Shown one piece after another: positions 1-7,905 of a stretch of DNA of 64,000 bases (positions within the stretch are counted from its first letter, which is position 1; each line of letters begins with the position of its first letter). The DNA is from Bacillus sp. ISL-41. GTDB taxonomy: Bacteria; Bacillota; Bacilli; Bacillales; Cytobacillaceae. The stretch covers positions 124,001-188,000 of the forward strand of contig NZ_JAGGQP010000003.1 in the NCBI RefSeq assembly GCF_018613235.1. Direction: 5' to 3'. A program made the translations under genes and the position numbers. Below the pieces are notes generated by a model. The model was not told where the DNA came from and made no database searches. It saw nothing but the letters and a program-made list of their open reading frames with translations.

Positions 1-695
1 GATATGATGTCAGATCCGCCGATTGTTTCCAGCTGTGGTCCTTCAAGCCGATATCCCATTCTGTTCGATTGTGACGTTAGGGTGTATTCACTTGATAAGA
101 ATCGATCCTTTTCAGTTTGTGAAAATTTATCCTGGTGAGGACCGATGATCACCCGAATATCCATTTCGCTTGCATACTCAGGAACCAGGCTACTATGTAA
201 AAATCGGTTTCTCCTGACAAAAGGGTTTCCGTGTACTAGATCTCCCGACTCCAATGCACGGCCTTTAAAACCGCCAAGCTTTCCATTGATAAACGTGGAT
301 TTGCTGCCTAATACAAGTGGAACATCGATGCCACCGGCAAAACTTATGTAAGCTCTTGCGCCACTTTTAGCAGCACCAAACGAAAGGATATCTCCATTTT
401 TTAAAACAAAGCTTTTCCACATTGGTACTTTGCTGCTGTTCACCATCGGCTCAAGATCACCCCCGCAGATGGCGATGGATGCATCAGTCAATGCTTCAAG
501 CCTCGGGCCAAGCACGGCAGCTTCCAGTCCAGCTTCACCAATCGGGTTGCCGACAAGCAGATTCGCCATTTGCATGGAATAGGAATCCATTGCACCTGAT
601 GTGGTGATGCCATATTGCTGATAGCCTGTTCTCCCTATATCCTGGACGGTTGTCTGCAGGCCTGCCTTAAGGACTTTAAACAGAGGTTTTGTCAT
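1..695 (-). CDS. pxpC: 5-oxoprolinase subunit C (biotin-dependent carboxyltransferase family), partial
   Basis: Minus-strand frame opening at ATG 695 and still open at the left window edge, so only about 231 N-terminal residues are seen. The translation has the PxpC/KipA signature: it starts [19 protein letters not shown], followed by [19 protein letters not shown], then a [13 protein letters not shown] segment and LEGPQLE near the edge. With PxpA and PxpB it would form the ATP-dependent 5-oxoprolinase that opens pyroglutamate to glutamate in the cytoplasm. Its ATG overlaps the pxpA stop by four bases (ATGA), which indicates translational coupling. It reads as intact as far as it is visible. 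Confidence 0.9.
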   Translation of the reverse strand, partial: MTKPLFKVLKAGLQTTVQDIGRTGYQQYGITTSGAMDSYSMQMANLLVGNPIGEAGLEAAVLGPRLEALTDASIAICGGDLEPMVNSSKVPMWKSFVLKNGDILSFGAAKSGARAYISFAGGIDVPLVLGSKSTFINGKLGGFKGRALESGDLVHGNPFVRRNRFLHSSLVPEYASEMDIRVIIGPHQDKFSQTEKDRFLSSEYTLTSQSNRMGYRLEGPQLETIGGSDII

Positions 696-1459
696 TTTGC
701 ATCCCAGCCTCTTCCGACTTTGATTCCTTCTTCCATTAAAGCAGCCTTCAATTTCACCGCAAAATGCAGTGCCTGTGGTTCATCACCATGGATACAAATT
801 GTATCTGCCTTCATCTCAATGTCTGGCCCGTCAACACTTTCAACTTTTCCTTCACGTATCATCCGGATTACTCTGCTGATTGCTAAATCAGAATCATATA
901 TCATCGCGTTTGACTGTGTACGCGGAGTCAACGAGCCATCCTGCTGATATGTTCGGTCAGCAAACACTTCCTCCGCCACCTGCAGGCCTCTTTCCTTCCC
1001 CGCTTTCACAAGTGAACTGCCTGCTAGGCCGAATAAAATAAGAGAAGGGTCGACATCGGCGACTGCACTGGCAACAGCATCCGCAATTTCTTTATCTTTT
1101 GCAGCCATATTATACAGCGCACCGTGAGGCTTCACATGAATGACTTTAGTGCCGCAAGCCTTGGCTAGTGCCGAAAGAGCGCCAATCTGGTAAATGGTCA
1201 GATTGTAAATTTCCTCTGCACTCATCTTCATTTCCCTCCTGCCGAAGCCATGCAGGTCTGGAAAGCCAGGATGCGCACCAATTCCCACATCGTGTGCTAT
1301 TGCCATTTTTACCGTTTTCACCATGACATTATGGTCGCCAGCATGATAGCCGCAGGCGATATTGGCTGAAGTGATATGCTTTAACACTTCACTGTCGTTT
1401 CCAATTTTAAATATTCCGTAGCTTTCACCTAAATCACAGTTAAGATCCACAGATAACAC
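692..1459 (-). CDS. pxpA: 5-oxoprolinase subunit A (LamB/YcsF family)
   Basis: A 255-residue protein, full length for the LamB/YcsF family. The N-terminus carries the family motif LNCDLGES (residues 6-13), CGYHAGD (36-42), IGAHPGFPD (about 60-68) and [10 protein letters not shown] further on. Family knowledge: PxpA works with PxpB and PxpC to hydrolyse 5-oxoproline with ATP. It lies five bases after pxpB and overlaps pxpC by four bases, so it is the middle gene of a tight minus-strand operon with a pyroglutamyl peptidase at its head. Confidence 0.95.
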   Translation of the reverse strand: MLSVDLNCDLGESYGIFKIGNDSEVLKHITSANIACGYHAGDHNVMVKTVKMAIAHDVGIGAHPGFPDLHGFGRREMKMSAEEIYNLTIYQIGALSALAKACGTKVIHVKPHGALYNMAAKDKEIADAVASAVADVDPSLILFGLAGSSLVKAGKERGLQVAEEVFADRTYQQDGSLTPRTQSNAMIYDSDLAISRVIRMIREGKVESVDGPDIEMKADTICIHGDEPQALHFAVKLKAALMEEGIKVGRGWDAK

Positions 1460-1464
1460 TTACC

Positions 1465-2181
1465 TCACCTCTTTTCAAACCTGTTTATCTCGTATGCATC
1501 GCCCATTTGTTTTATCGTTAAAAATTGCTCCTCACTGATTGGCACGAATTTAATATAATGACTGGATCTTAATAGGAACGGCTCCTCCTTCTCCGGAGAA
1601 AACAGGGTTACTGGAGTGGTGCCAATGATCCTCCAGCCTGAAGGGACGTCAGCTGGATAGATACCTGTCTGATTCCCGCCAATACCGACAGCACCAGGCA
1701 GCACGTTTTGCCTTGGCGTCTCAAGCCTTGGTACAGCCAGCTTTTCAGGCAAGCCTCCCAGATACGGAAACCCAGGCATGAACCCCATCATATAAATCAG
1801 ATATTCCCTGTTTGCGTGGAGATTGATGACTTCCTGCTCGGTCATACTATGATACTCAGCGACAAAAGCCCGGTCCGGCCCCAGCTCCCCTTCATAGCAT
1901 ACAGGGATTTCAAAGACTATCGGACAAATATGTCCCATTTTTGCTGGAGAATGATTGATCCGTTCCAACTCCGTTATGAGAGTCTCGAAGTCTATCAAAT
2001 CCGGTTGATAATAAATCGTTATTGTCGTGTAGGCAGGCACCCATTCAATAAGGCCTTCAATTTTTGTATTTTCCAGCTTGTTGATAAATCGGCGGATTCG
2101 ACCGTTCGTTGCTTCATCTATTGTCATTCCAAACGATATCTGTATCGCCATGTCTCCAAGCGGTGAGATTTCAAAATTCAT
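1465..2181 (-). CDS. pxpB: 5-oxoprolinase subunit B (KipI/allophanate hydrolase subunit 1-like)
   Basis: A protein of about 238 residues starting MNFEISPLGDMAIQISFG. The family block MMGFMPGFPYLGGLP and the downstream LETPRQNVLPGAVGIGG identify the KipI/PxpB family. ATG 2181 was chosen because a G-rich Shine-Dalgarno (GGGGGG then AAAAG) lies directly before it; a TTG at 2202 adds seven residues but has no good site. KipI of B. subtilis was first described as an inhibitor of the KinA kinase, but the pxpBAC context points to the oxoprolinase role. Confidence 0.93.
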   Translation of the reverse strand: MNFEISPLGDMAIQISFGMTIDEATNGRIRRFINKLENTKIEGLIEWVPAYTTITIYYQPDLIDFETLITELERINHSPAKMGHICPIVFEIPVCYEGELGPDRAFVAEYHSMTEQEVINLHANREYLIYMMGFMPGFPYLGGLPEKLAVPRLETPRQNVLPGAVGIGGNQTGIYPADVPSGWRIIGTTPVTLFSPEKEEPFLLRSSHYIKFVPISEEQFLTIKQMGDAYEINRFEKR

Positions 2182-2211
2182 CTTTTCCCCCCAACTTTCC
2201 AATGGTAGTTT

Positions 2212-2838
2212 TTATACTCCATCGTTGGCACAAGTTTCAATAATGACCTTAAGTGCTTGAGTCATTGTTTCCTGGGGCAATGAAGCCAGGGCTGGATTGA
2301 GGGCGGACATTTTTGTCGATGCAGGAAAATGGATAAACCCGGCCTTGATTGGCAGATTATTTTTCCGGATATGATTTAGAACAGCGTATAAGGTGTTATT
2401 GCATATAAATGTACCGGCACTGTTCGACACCGCAGCAGGAATGTTCACTGCCTTGAGGTTCTTTTCAATCAGACGGTTGGGCAAGGCAGAGAACAAGCCG
2501 TCGGGGCCCTCCTCATCAATCATTTCATCCGTTGGAATCATGCCTTTATTATCCGGATAAGGGTCCCCGGAACCTGTATCCTTCACATTAATTCCGATTC
2601 GCTCTGGAGTAATCGCCGTCCTGCCTGCTGCCAGTCCACAGGAAATCACAACATCCGGCTTGGTATCGTCGATCTTTTTAATCAAGACTTCTGCACATTC
2701 ATCATAATTAACCGGTAACAGGATTGTTGAGATTTCCACATTCTCAATTTCAAACTTCTCTGCTTCCAGCAACATTTCTTCTGTAGGATTGATCTTCATT
2801 TTTCCAAACGGCTCAAAGCCGGATATTAGTACTTTCAT
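2212..2838 (-). CDS. pcp: pyrrolidone-carboxylate peptidase (pyroglutamyl peptidase I)
   Basis: A 208-residue peptidase of family C15 with the catalytic triad in view: Glu79 in TPERIGIN, Cys146 in AGTFICNN and His170 in IHFP. The N-terminal VLISGFEPFG is also diagnostic. It removes N-terminal pyroglutamate from peptides in the cytoplasm. It is the first gene of a co-directional minus-strand run ending in pxpBAC, so released pyroglutamate can go directly to 5-oxoprolinase. ATG 2838 has a GAGGT ribosome site. Length and residues are normal. Confidence 0.96.
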   Translation of the reverse strand: MKVLISGFEPFGKMKINPTEEMLLEAEKFEIENVEISTILLPVNYDECAEVLIKKIDDTKPDVVISCGLAAGRTAITPERIGINVKDTGSGDPYPDNKGMIPTDEMIDEEGPDGLFSALPNRLIEKNLKAVNIPAAVSNSAGTFICNNTLYAVLNHIRKNNLPIKAGFIHFPASTKMSALNPALASLPQETMTQALKVIIETCANDGV

Positions 2839-2970
2839 AACCAGACCTCATTTCACGATTTAAACTTAAATTGATGTATAAAAATTTTACTATAGTTAAC
2901 TATGGATATATACCTTTTAAACTCGTAAAATTAAGTTTAGTTTAAATATTCCAATAATACAGGTGATGAA

Positions 2971-3417
2971 ATGGAAGTAGAATACGGCAAAGCTACCGAA
3001 CTCGAATTGCAGGAGATTTTCAGCATGGCGGGTGTTAATAGAGCAGAGGCTACAGGAATTCAGGCTGATAATAACAAAGAAGAGATGACAGCATCCTATG
3101 AAAATTCTCTGGACCACGGAGCATATTTTCTCGTTGCTAGAACTCAGGATTCATTGATTGGCTGGGTACTGGTGGACCAAAGCCTGGATTGGTTCACGCA
3201 TAAGGAAATCGGATGGATCAGTGATGTTTATGTAAAAAAAGAGTACCGGCAGAATGGTGTCGCAAAATCGCTGATTGAACAAAGCCTGGTGGAATTCAAG
3301 CACCTTGGCTATGATGATGTCCGTCTGAATGTATTTTCATTTAACGAGAAGGCCATTCGATTATACGAAAAGCTGGGATTCAAAGATGTCAGCAAATTCA
3401 TGAGGATTGAAATATAG
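2971..3417 (+). CDS. GNAT family N-acetyltransferase
   Basis: A 148-residue single-domain GNAT protein. The acetyl-CoA binding motif A is visible as ISDVYVKKEYRQNGVAKSL (about residues 87-105), and the C-terminal NEKAIRLYEKLGF is the usual motif B. AGGTGATG precedes the ATG. It is transcribed divergently from pcp across an AT-rich gap of about 130 bases. The substrate cannot be told from sequence. Confidence 0.88.
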   Translation: MEVEYGKATELELQEIFSMAGVNRAEATGIQADNNKEEMTASYENSLDHGAYFLVARTQDSLIGWVLVDQSLDWFTHKEIGWISDVYVKKEYRQNGVAKSLIEQSLVEFKHLGYDDVRLNVFSFNEKAIRLYEKLGFKDVSKFMRIEI

Positions 3418-3573
3418 GCAGAAATTACTCATCCAAATGTAAATAAAACTAAGCAAATATAACTGAATAATTTTATCATTCCATTACTCTTTTTATACAG
3501 AGGCGACACAGACACTAAACATTTCTCCGTTAATCTATCTTTGTTACATACATTATGCAGAGGAGATGGAGAA

Positions 3574-4401
3574 ATGAAAAAAACATTAATCGGAACCGGA
3601 GTTGCCTTAACCGTCATGCTTAGTCCTTTCCAGCAGGTCTTTGCTGCTGAACCTACTACTGGTGAATTGAGGCAGTTCGATACTGTCGCCCACCGCGGGG
3701 CTGCAGGTTATGCACCAGAAAACACAATCGCCGCATTTGATAAGGGACTGGAAATGAAGGCTGACTACATTGAAATCGATGTTCAGCGCAGCAAGGATGG
3801 CAAACTCGTAATCATTCATGACACTACTGTAGATCGGACAACAGATGGCACTGGCAAAGTTGGTGAGCTGACACTGGAAGAACTGCGCACCCTTGATGCC
3901 GGGAGCTTCAAAGGGGAGCAATTTGCAGGTGAAAAGATTCCTACCTTCGAAGAAATACTCGACCGCTATCACGGAAAAATTGGCATATTAATTGAATTGA
4001 AAGCACCCCAGCTCTACCCTGGAATCGAAGAAGAAGTAGCGCAGGAATTAAAGGAAAGAAACCTGGATAAGCCGCAAAATGACAAGATTATTATCCAATC
4101 TTTTAACTTTGACTCCATGAAAAAGATAGATGCATTGCTGCCAAAAGTACCGATTGGTGTCTTAACCTATTCAAGTCTCCATACAACGGATGCCGCCCTT
4201 CAGGAATTCGCCAAGTACGCTGACTTGTTCAACCCAAGTTATGGACTGGTTTCAAAGGAACTTGTCGATAAAGTTCACAGCCTTGGAATGGAAATCCAAT
4301 CCTGGACAGTCCGAAGCCCTGAAGCAGCCCAATTCCTGATTGATATGAAGGTGGATGGCATTATTACAGATTACCCAGATTATGTCGATCCGCGCAATTA
4401 A
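3574..4401 (+). CDS. glpQ: secreted glycerophosphodiester phosphodiesterase
   Basis: A 275-residue protein with a signal peptide (MKKTLIGTGVALTVM, then a hydrophobic stretch ending VFAAE) and a GDPD domain: VAHRGAAGYAPEN with catalytic His40, the metal ligands in YIEIDVQ (Glu67, Asp69), IIHDTTVDRT with His82, and ELKAP later. It hydrolyses glycerophosphodiesters to glycerol-3-phosphate and an alcohol, outside the membrane. ATG 3574 has AGGAG nine bases upstream; a TTG at 3541 would spoil the signal peptide. It stands alone. GlpQ is the closest named relative; other GDPD paralogues are possible. Confidence 0.85.
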   Translation: MKKTLIGTGVALTVMLSPFQQVFAAEPTTGELRQFDTVAHRGAAGYAPENTIAAFDKGLEMKADYIEIDVQRSKDGKLVIIHDTTVDRTTDGTGKVGELTLEELRTLDAGSFKGEQFAGEKIPTFEEILDRYHGKIGILIELKAPQLYPGIEEEVAQELKERNLDKPQNDKIIIQSFNFDSMKKIDALLPKVPIGVLTYSSLHTTDAALQEFAKYADLFNPSYGLVSKELVDKVHSLGMEIQSWTVRSPEAAQFLIDMKVDGIITDYPDYVDPRN

Positions 4402-4408
4402 AGGAACA

Positions 4409-4526
4409 AAAAGCGCAAGCGCCTCGTTCTGCCCCGACAAGCGCTGGAGGGCCGACCGGTGAATTCGTTCTTTGACTTCATTGGGCGGACCGAAGCGACT
4501 TGATGGGCTAGGCGCTGGAGTTGGAT
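4409..4526 (+). repeat. dispersed intergenic repeat, copy A (type 1)
   Basis: A stretch of about 118 bp starting AAAAAGCGCAAGCGCCT and ending GGCGCTGGAGTTGGA, with the internal hairpin TTCGTTCTTTGACTTCATTGGG. It is a near-identical member of a family also found at 40.7, 44.7, 48.5 and 52.5 kb. The rest of the gap to 4732 holds a terminator and a very AT-rich leader. Confidence 0.9.
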
Positions 4527-4585
4527 TATGAAAACTTAATAGAGTTATCCACATCTCAATACTTTTTAAATTAATTAACCACTAA

Positions 4586-4616
4586 AAAACCTGTTCTGAT
4601 TTGGACAGGTTTTTAA
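4586..4616 (+). terminator. rho-independent terminator after glpQ-like gene
   Basis: AAACCTGT, a ten-base loop, ACAGGTTT and then a T-rich run. It lies between repeat copy A and the DUF2089 operon. Confidence 0.75.
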
Positions 4617-4732
4617 TTTATTTTTAAATATTTAATAATTAAATTAAATTAATTAATTATTTTTTTATTTAATATTTACATTTTTAATTACGATGTATAT
4701 TATATATTTAATAACACTGAAAGGAGGCAGTC

Positions 4733-5098
4733 ATGGCATATCCTGTACTAACAAATTGCCCTGTTTGCAGCCAAACCCTTAAAATCACAAAGCTGAAATG
4801 CAATCATTGTGATACAACCATTGAAAATGAATTTGAACTTTCAAAACTTGCTTCTTTAACAAAGGAACAGCTCCATTTCGTCGAAATCTTCCTTGTTTCC
4901 CGCGGAAATATTAAAGAAGTGGAAAAAGAGCTTGGAATTTCCTACCCGACTGTCCGGGGAAAGCTTAACGATATTATCACTGCCCTTGGATATGACACTC
5001 AAAAGAAAAATGAGCTGGATGAGAAGAAAATCATAGCGATGCTGGAGAAGGGGGAAATATCTCCAGAAGATGCAATTAAACTTTTAAAAGGTGAATAG
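4733..5098 (+). CDS. DUF2089 family zinc-ribbon/HTH protein
   Basis: A 121-residue protein. Two CxxC pairs (Cys9/Cys12 and Cys23/Cys26) make an N-terminal zinc ribbon. A helix-turn-helix-like part follows (KEVEKELGISYPTVRGKLND, about 60-80). The C-terminus KIIAMLEKGEISPEDAIKLL is a SHOCT-like motif, repeated in kind at the N-terminus of the next protein. AAAGGAGG precedes the ATG. It heads a three-gene operon. A DNA-binding regulator is likely from the fold; the target is unknown. Confidence 0.8.
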   Translation: MAYPVLTNCPVCSQTLKITKLKCNHCDTTIENEFELSKLASLTKEQLHFVEIFLVSRGNIKEVEKELGISYPTVRGKLNDIITALGYDTQKKNELDEKKIIAMLEKGEISPEDAIKLLKGE

Positions 5099-5109
5099 GA
5101 GGAATATTG

Positions 5110-5493
5110 ATGAGTGAAGAAATTTCAAGGATTTTAACGATGGTACAAGAAGGAAAAATCGATTCCGAAAAAGGTGCCCAGCTGATTGCCGTGCTCAAGG
5201 ATAAAGAAACCTATGCCTTACCTACAAAACAAAGTAAATACTTAGATAAAACACTAAAAATCCGTGTTGTATCCAAGGAAAATGACAATGTAAACGTCAA
5301 TGTGCCTATCAAGCTCGTAAAAGCCCTTCTGAAAGCTGGACACAGCATCGCTGCAAGCATCCCTCAATCCCAGCAATACGTCAAGGATCTCGATATCAAC
5401 ATGCTGATCGATGCAATTGAAAATGAGCTGGACGGCAACATCGTTGACATCCAATCAGCAAACGGCGATACAGTTAAAGTCGTCATTGAGTAA
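5110..5493 (+). CDS. SHOCT-like domain-containing protein
   Basis: A 127-residue protein. Residues 5-30 (ILTMVQEGKIDSEKGAQLIA) form the same short motif seen at the end of the DUF2089 gene just upstream. The remainder (NVNVNVPIKLVKALLKAG and ELDGNIVDIQSANGDTVKV) resembles the C-terminal halves of YvlB/DUF4097-type proteins. ATG 5110 was chosen because AGGAGGAATATTG precedes it; an adjacent TTG at 5107 is less likely. It begins 11 bases after the previous gene. Biochemical role unknown. Confidence 0.75.
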   Translation: MSEEISRILTMVQEGKIDSEKGAQLIAVLKDKETYALPTKQSKYLDKTLKIRVVSKENDNVNVNVPIKLVKALLKAGHSIAASIPQSQQYVKDLDINMLIDAIENELDGNIVDIQSANGDTVKVVIE

Positions 5494-5498
5494 AACAC

Positions 5499-5789
5499 AT
5501 GATGAAAATAAAAATAAAAACTTCTAACAAGATCGCATTCTCCCTCCCTGTTCCTTACACAGTCTTAAAAGCTGCCAGTTCCATACTTGCATCTGAAAAA
5601 TTCAAAAACCAGATGCACAAATGGGCGAATCAGGATTCTGAACATAAACAGGTTCCCGCCGCAGTTTTCGATACTATACTAAACAAGCAGCTGATGAAGG
5701 AAGTCATCCGTGAACTGGGCAATCATAAAGGAATTATACTGGTCGATGTGAGGCTTCATGATGGTACTGAAGTCATGGTAAAACTATAA
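5499..5789 (+). CDS. conserved hypothetical protein, third gene of DUF2089 operon
   Basis: A 96-residue protein. Its layout parallels the core of the preceding product without the N-terminal SHOCT-like motif: a hydrophobic LPVPYTVLKAASSIL segment against VPIKLVKALLKAG, and a C-terminal GIILVDVRLHDGTEVMVKL against GNIVDIQSANGDTVKVVIE. This suggests tandem duplication and divergence (inference). It starts five bases after the previous stop without a clear ribosome site, so translation is probably coupled. A terminator follows. Confidence 0.7.
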   Translation: MMKIKIKTSNKIAFSLPVPYTVLKAASSILASEKFKNQMHKWANQDSEHKQVPAAVFDTILNKQLMKEVIRELGNHKGIILVDVRLHDGTEVMVKL

Positions 5790-5796
5790 AAAGAAG

Positions 5797-5840
5797 AAAC
5801 CCTGACTCCATTTCTTTTGAAGACAGGGTTTTATCTTTTT
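5797..5840. terminator. terminator between DUF2089 operon and GNAT gene
   Basis: AAACCCTG and CAGGGTTT flank a 19-base loop and are followed by T-rich sequence. It can serve the plus-strand operon and perhaps the convergent acetyltransferase. Confidence 0.75.
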
Positions 5841-6357
5841 AGAACAATTTCTCAAAACAAACATATAACTCATGTCCTTCAGGCTTTCCATTCATCATTA
5901 CTTTTCCGGTAATTTTATAGCCCCTTTTTTCATAAAAGCGGACCGCACCTTCGTTTCCGGAATACGTATCCAGCCGAAGTGCACCATAGCCGTGATCATT
6001 CGCAAAGTCCTCGGCAAACTGCAGCATCTTGCTGCCATACCCTCCCCCCTGGGCAGAGGGATCGATACAAAACGAATGGAGAATCAATGGCTTACCTTTT
6101 GTTCCTGACCAATTTGCATTCTCCCATTCTGGAGCTTGCCACTCATCGAGGACCATCACGCCTATTGTGCCTTCTCCTTTTTTCAATACGAACAACTCTT
6201 CACCCTGCATCGCATTTTCGAAATATTCATGGTTGGGATATTGCTCATCCCATTGCAGAATGCCTCTCGATTCAAGGTACTCTTTGCATTCCGCAAACAT
6301 GCCGCCGATGACAGGCAAATCATTTTCTGCAGCCCTTTCAATCCGTTCTTCTGCCAT
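5839..6357 (-). CDS. GNAT family N-acetyltransferase
   Basis: A protein of about 172 residues. GNAT motif A appears as FCIDPSAQGGGYGSKMLQFA, and motif B as YSGNEGAVRFYEKRGY. ATG 6357 has GAAGGAG nine bases upstream. An alternative ATG at 6378 overlaps the stop of the upstream small lysine-rich gene (TAATG) and could be used by coupling; it would add seven residues. The substrate is unknown. Confidence 0.85.
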   Translation of the reverse strand: MAEERIERAAENDLPVIGGMFAECKEYLESRGILQWDEQYPNHEYFENAMQGEELFVLKKGEGTIGVMVLDEWQAPEWENANWSGTKGKPLILHSFCIDPSAQGGGYGSKMLQFAEDFANDHGYGALRLDTYSGNEGAVRFYEKRGYKITGKVMMNGKPEGHELYVCFEKLF

Positions 6358-6377
6358 TTTGCACTCCTTCGCTGCCA

Positions 6378-6506
6378 TTATTCACTGTCTGGCGTTATGT
6401 TAAAAAAGTTTGCACTCTTGTTCTTCTTCTTCTCCTTGTTTTTCTTCTTATCCATTTTCCCGTCGGATTCATAACTTAACTTGAAATGATTGTCCTTTTT
6501 TTCCAT
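6378..6506 (-). CDS. small lysine-rich hypothetical protein
   Basis: A 42-residue frame starting MEKKDNHFKLSYESDGKMD, with a central run of lysines and asparagines and ending NITPDSE. A strong AGGAGGAATTAGG precedes the ATG. It sits between a 97-residue hypothetical gene and an acetyltransferase, and its stop overlaps a possible ATG of the latter. No family is recognised; the charge suggests nucleic-acid or membrane-surface contact, which is only a guess. Confidence 0.6.
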   Translation of the reverse strand: MEKKDNHFKLSYESDGKMDKKKNKEKKKNKSANFFNITPDSE

Positions 6507-6517
6507 CCTAATTCCTC

Positions 6518-6811
6518 CTAAATTGAAATACTCACATCGCCGTCCTCGCTGATTTCGACTGTCGAATAGCTTTCAAAAGGTTCCATGCTGTTAAACTTTA
6601 TCTTCCCATCATCCATCAACGATGCCATATACTGATCATAAGCAACACGATTTTTTACTATGTGGTAAAAGTACACTCGCTTTCCTTCAGAAATATCTTC
6701 TTCTTTTTGGATAAATTGGCCTCCAAACCTGTTAGTGAACCATTCGCTTGCTTCCTCATGAGTGCTGAAATCAGGCAGGCTAGCAGCAAGCTGGTCTATA
6801 TCTATATTCAA
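6518..6811 (-). CDS. conserved hypothetical protein
   Basis: A 97-residue acidic soluble protein starting MNIDIDQLAASLPDFSTHEE, with aromatic centre RVYFYHIVKNRVAYDQYM and a C-terminal strand-rich VEISEDGDVSISI. AAAAAGGAG precedes the ATG. No domain is recognised. It is followed after 11 bases by the small lysine-rich gene and then an acetyltransferase, so the three are likely co-transcribed. Confidence 0.65.
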   Translation of the reverse strand: MNIDIDQLAASLPDFSTHEEASEWFTNRFGGQFIQKEEDISEGKRVYFYHIVKNRVAYDQYMASLMDDGKIKFNSMEPFESYSTVEISEDGDVSISI

Positions 6812-6945
6812 ACTTTACACTCCTTTTTTATAGGCTTGACACATCATTTATAAGCATCTTTTCCCAAATTCGGGCTATAAGGCATCTGTTGTGAAAAGTG
6901 CCTAGTTTAAAAGATAGTTTGTTCCTTTTTTTACCGCGAAATGCA

Positions 6946-6977
6946 TAAAAAGCACCGGTTTCTAAGAAACCGGTGCA
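6946..6977 (-). terminator. terminator of SleB-like gene
   Basis: GCACCGGTTTC, a short loop and GAAACCGGTGC; on the minus strand the stem is followed by TTTTTATG. It lies 12 bases past the stop codon. Confidence 0.9.
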
Positions 6978-6988
6978 GGTAGTACTCT

Positions 6989-7609
6989 TTAATACGCAAA
7001 GTGGTGATTGCCTATTTGTTTGGTCACTGTCCTTGTAAAAATCCATTGATCAGTCGCATGCTTTGGATTGTAGTAATAAACGGAGCCATGGGAAGGATCC
7101 CATCCGAGCATTGCGTCCTTTACTGCATGATAAGCTGTATCATTCGGCTGAAGATTGTACTGGCCATCATTTACCGCTGTAAAAGCATTCCTTTGAAAAA
7201 CGACATCATGGACGCTATCAGGAAAATCATTAGATTCTACTCTGTTCAAAATCACCGCAGCCACTGCAACTTGTCCCTGGTAATTCTCACCCCGGGATTC
7301 CCCATATACCACATGAGCCATCGTCTCAATCTCCTGAATCAGACTGGCCGTCTTCGGACCAACCCCTCCAATCGGTTCGAGGCCAAAGTCCCTTTGAAGC
7401 TGCTTCACTGCTTCAGTAGTGATTGGCCCATAATAGCCAGTTGTCGCCGTATTAAAGTACCCTAGCTTTTTCAAAATAGACTGCACATATGTAACATCTG
7501 ACCCAACTGACCCCATTCCAACGCTTGCTGCCTGAGCTTCTGTCTGCCCAAAAGAAAGTATAGCAACAATTAATCCTGCTGCTGCCATCCTCTTTATGTA
7601 CTTTTTCAA
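6989..7609 (-). CDS. SleB-like spore cortex-lytic enzyme / cell wall hydrolase
   Basis: A protein of about 206 residues with a signal peptide (KKYIKRMAAAGLIVAILSF, cut near AQAA), an N-terminal peptidoglycan-binding domain (VTYVQSILKKLGY and YGPITTEAVKQLQ), and a C-terminal Hydrolase_2 domain with the catalytic Glu in YGESRGENYQGQ and VAAVILNRV. The architecture matches SleB, which degrades cortex at germination. The start is probably TTG 7609, behind GGGAGTGGG; a GTG at 7624 is the alternative. No ypeB follows, unlike classical sleB, so this may be a paralogue. Confidence 0.82.
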   Translation of the reverse strand: MKKYIKRMAAAGLIVAILSFGQTEAQAASVGMGSVGSDVTYVQSILKKLGYFNTATTGYYGPITTEAVKQLQRDFGLEPIGGVGPKTASLIQEIETMAHVVYGESRGENYQGQVAVAAVILNRVESNDFPDSVHDVVFQRNAFTAVNDGQYNLQPNDTAYHAVKDAMLGWDPSHGSVYYYNPKHATDQWIFTRTVTKQIGNHHFAY

Positions 7610-7905
7610 ATTTCCCACTCCCACTTCTATTTAACTTGTATGTATGAATATTTCCAGCGGTCTGAGCAAAAGCACCTCCTTTTTCATATCCCTTTACATT
7701 TCCCTGTTTTACGAAAGGAAAACTCGTACAAAAGAATGGAAATAGTTATTTTAAATGGTATAAACTTCTCAGTCCCGTATCTTTTTTCATCAAGTTAACG
7801 TTATGAGAATACATTATTAAAAATATTTAGCTTTACGAAGTTTCACTAATATCAGATAATTGAACATATAAAAAAATCCATTAGAAACCGAGAGGCACTA
7901 TCAGT

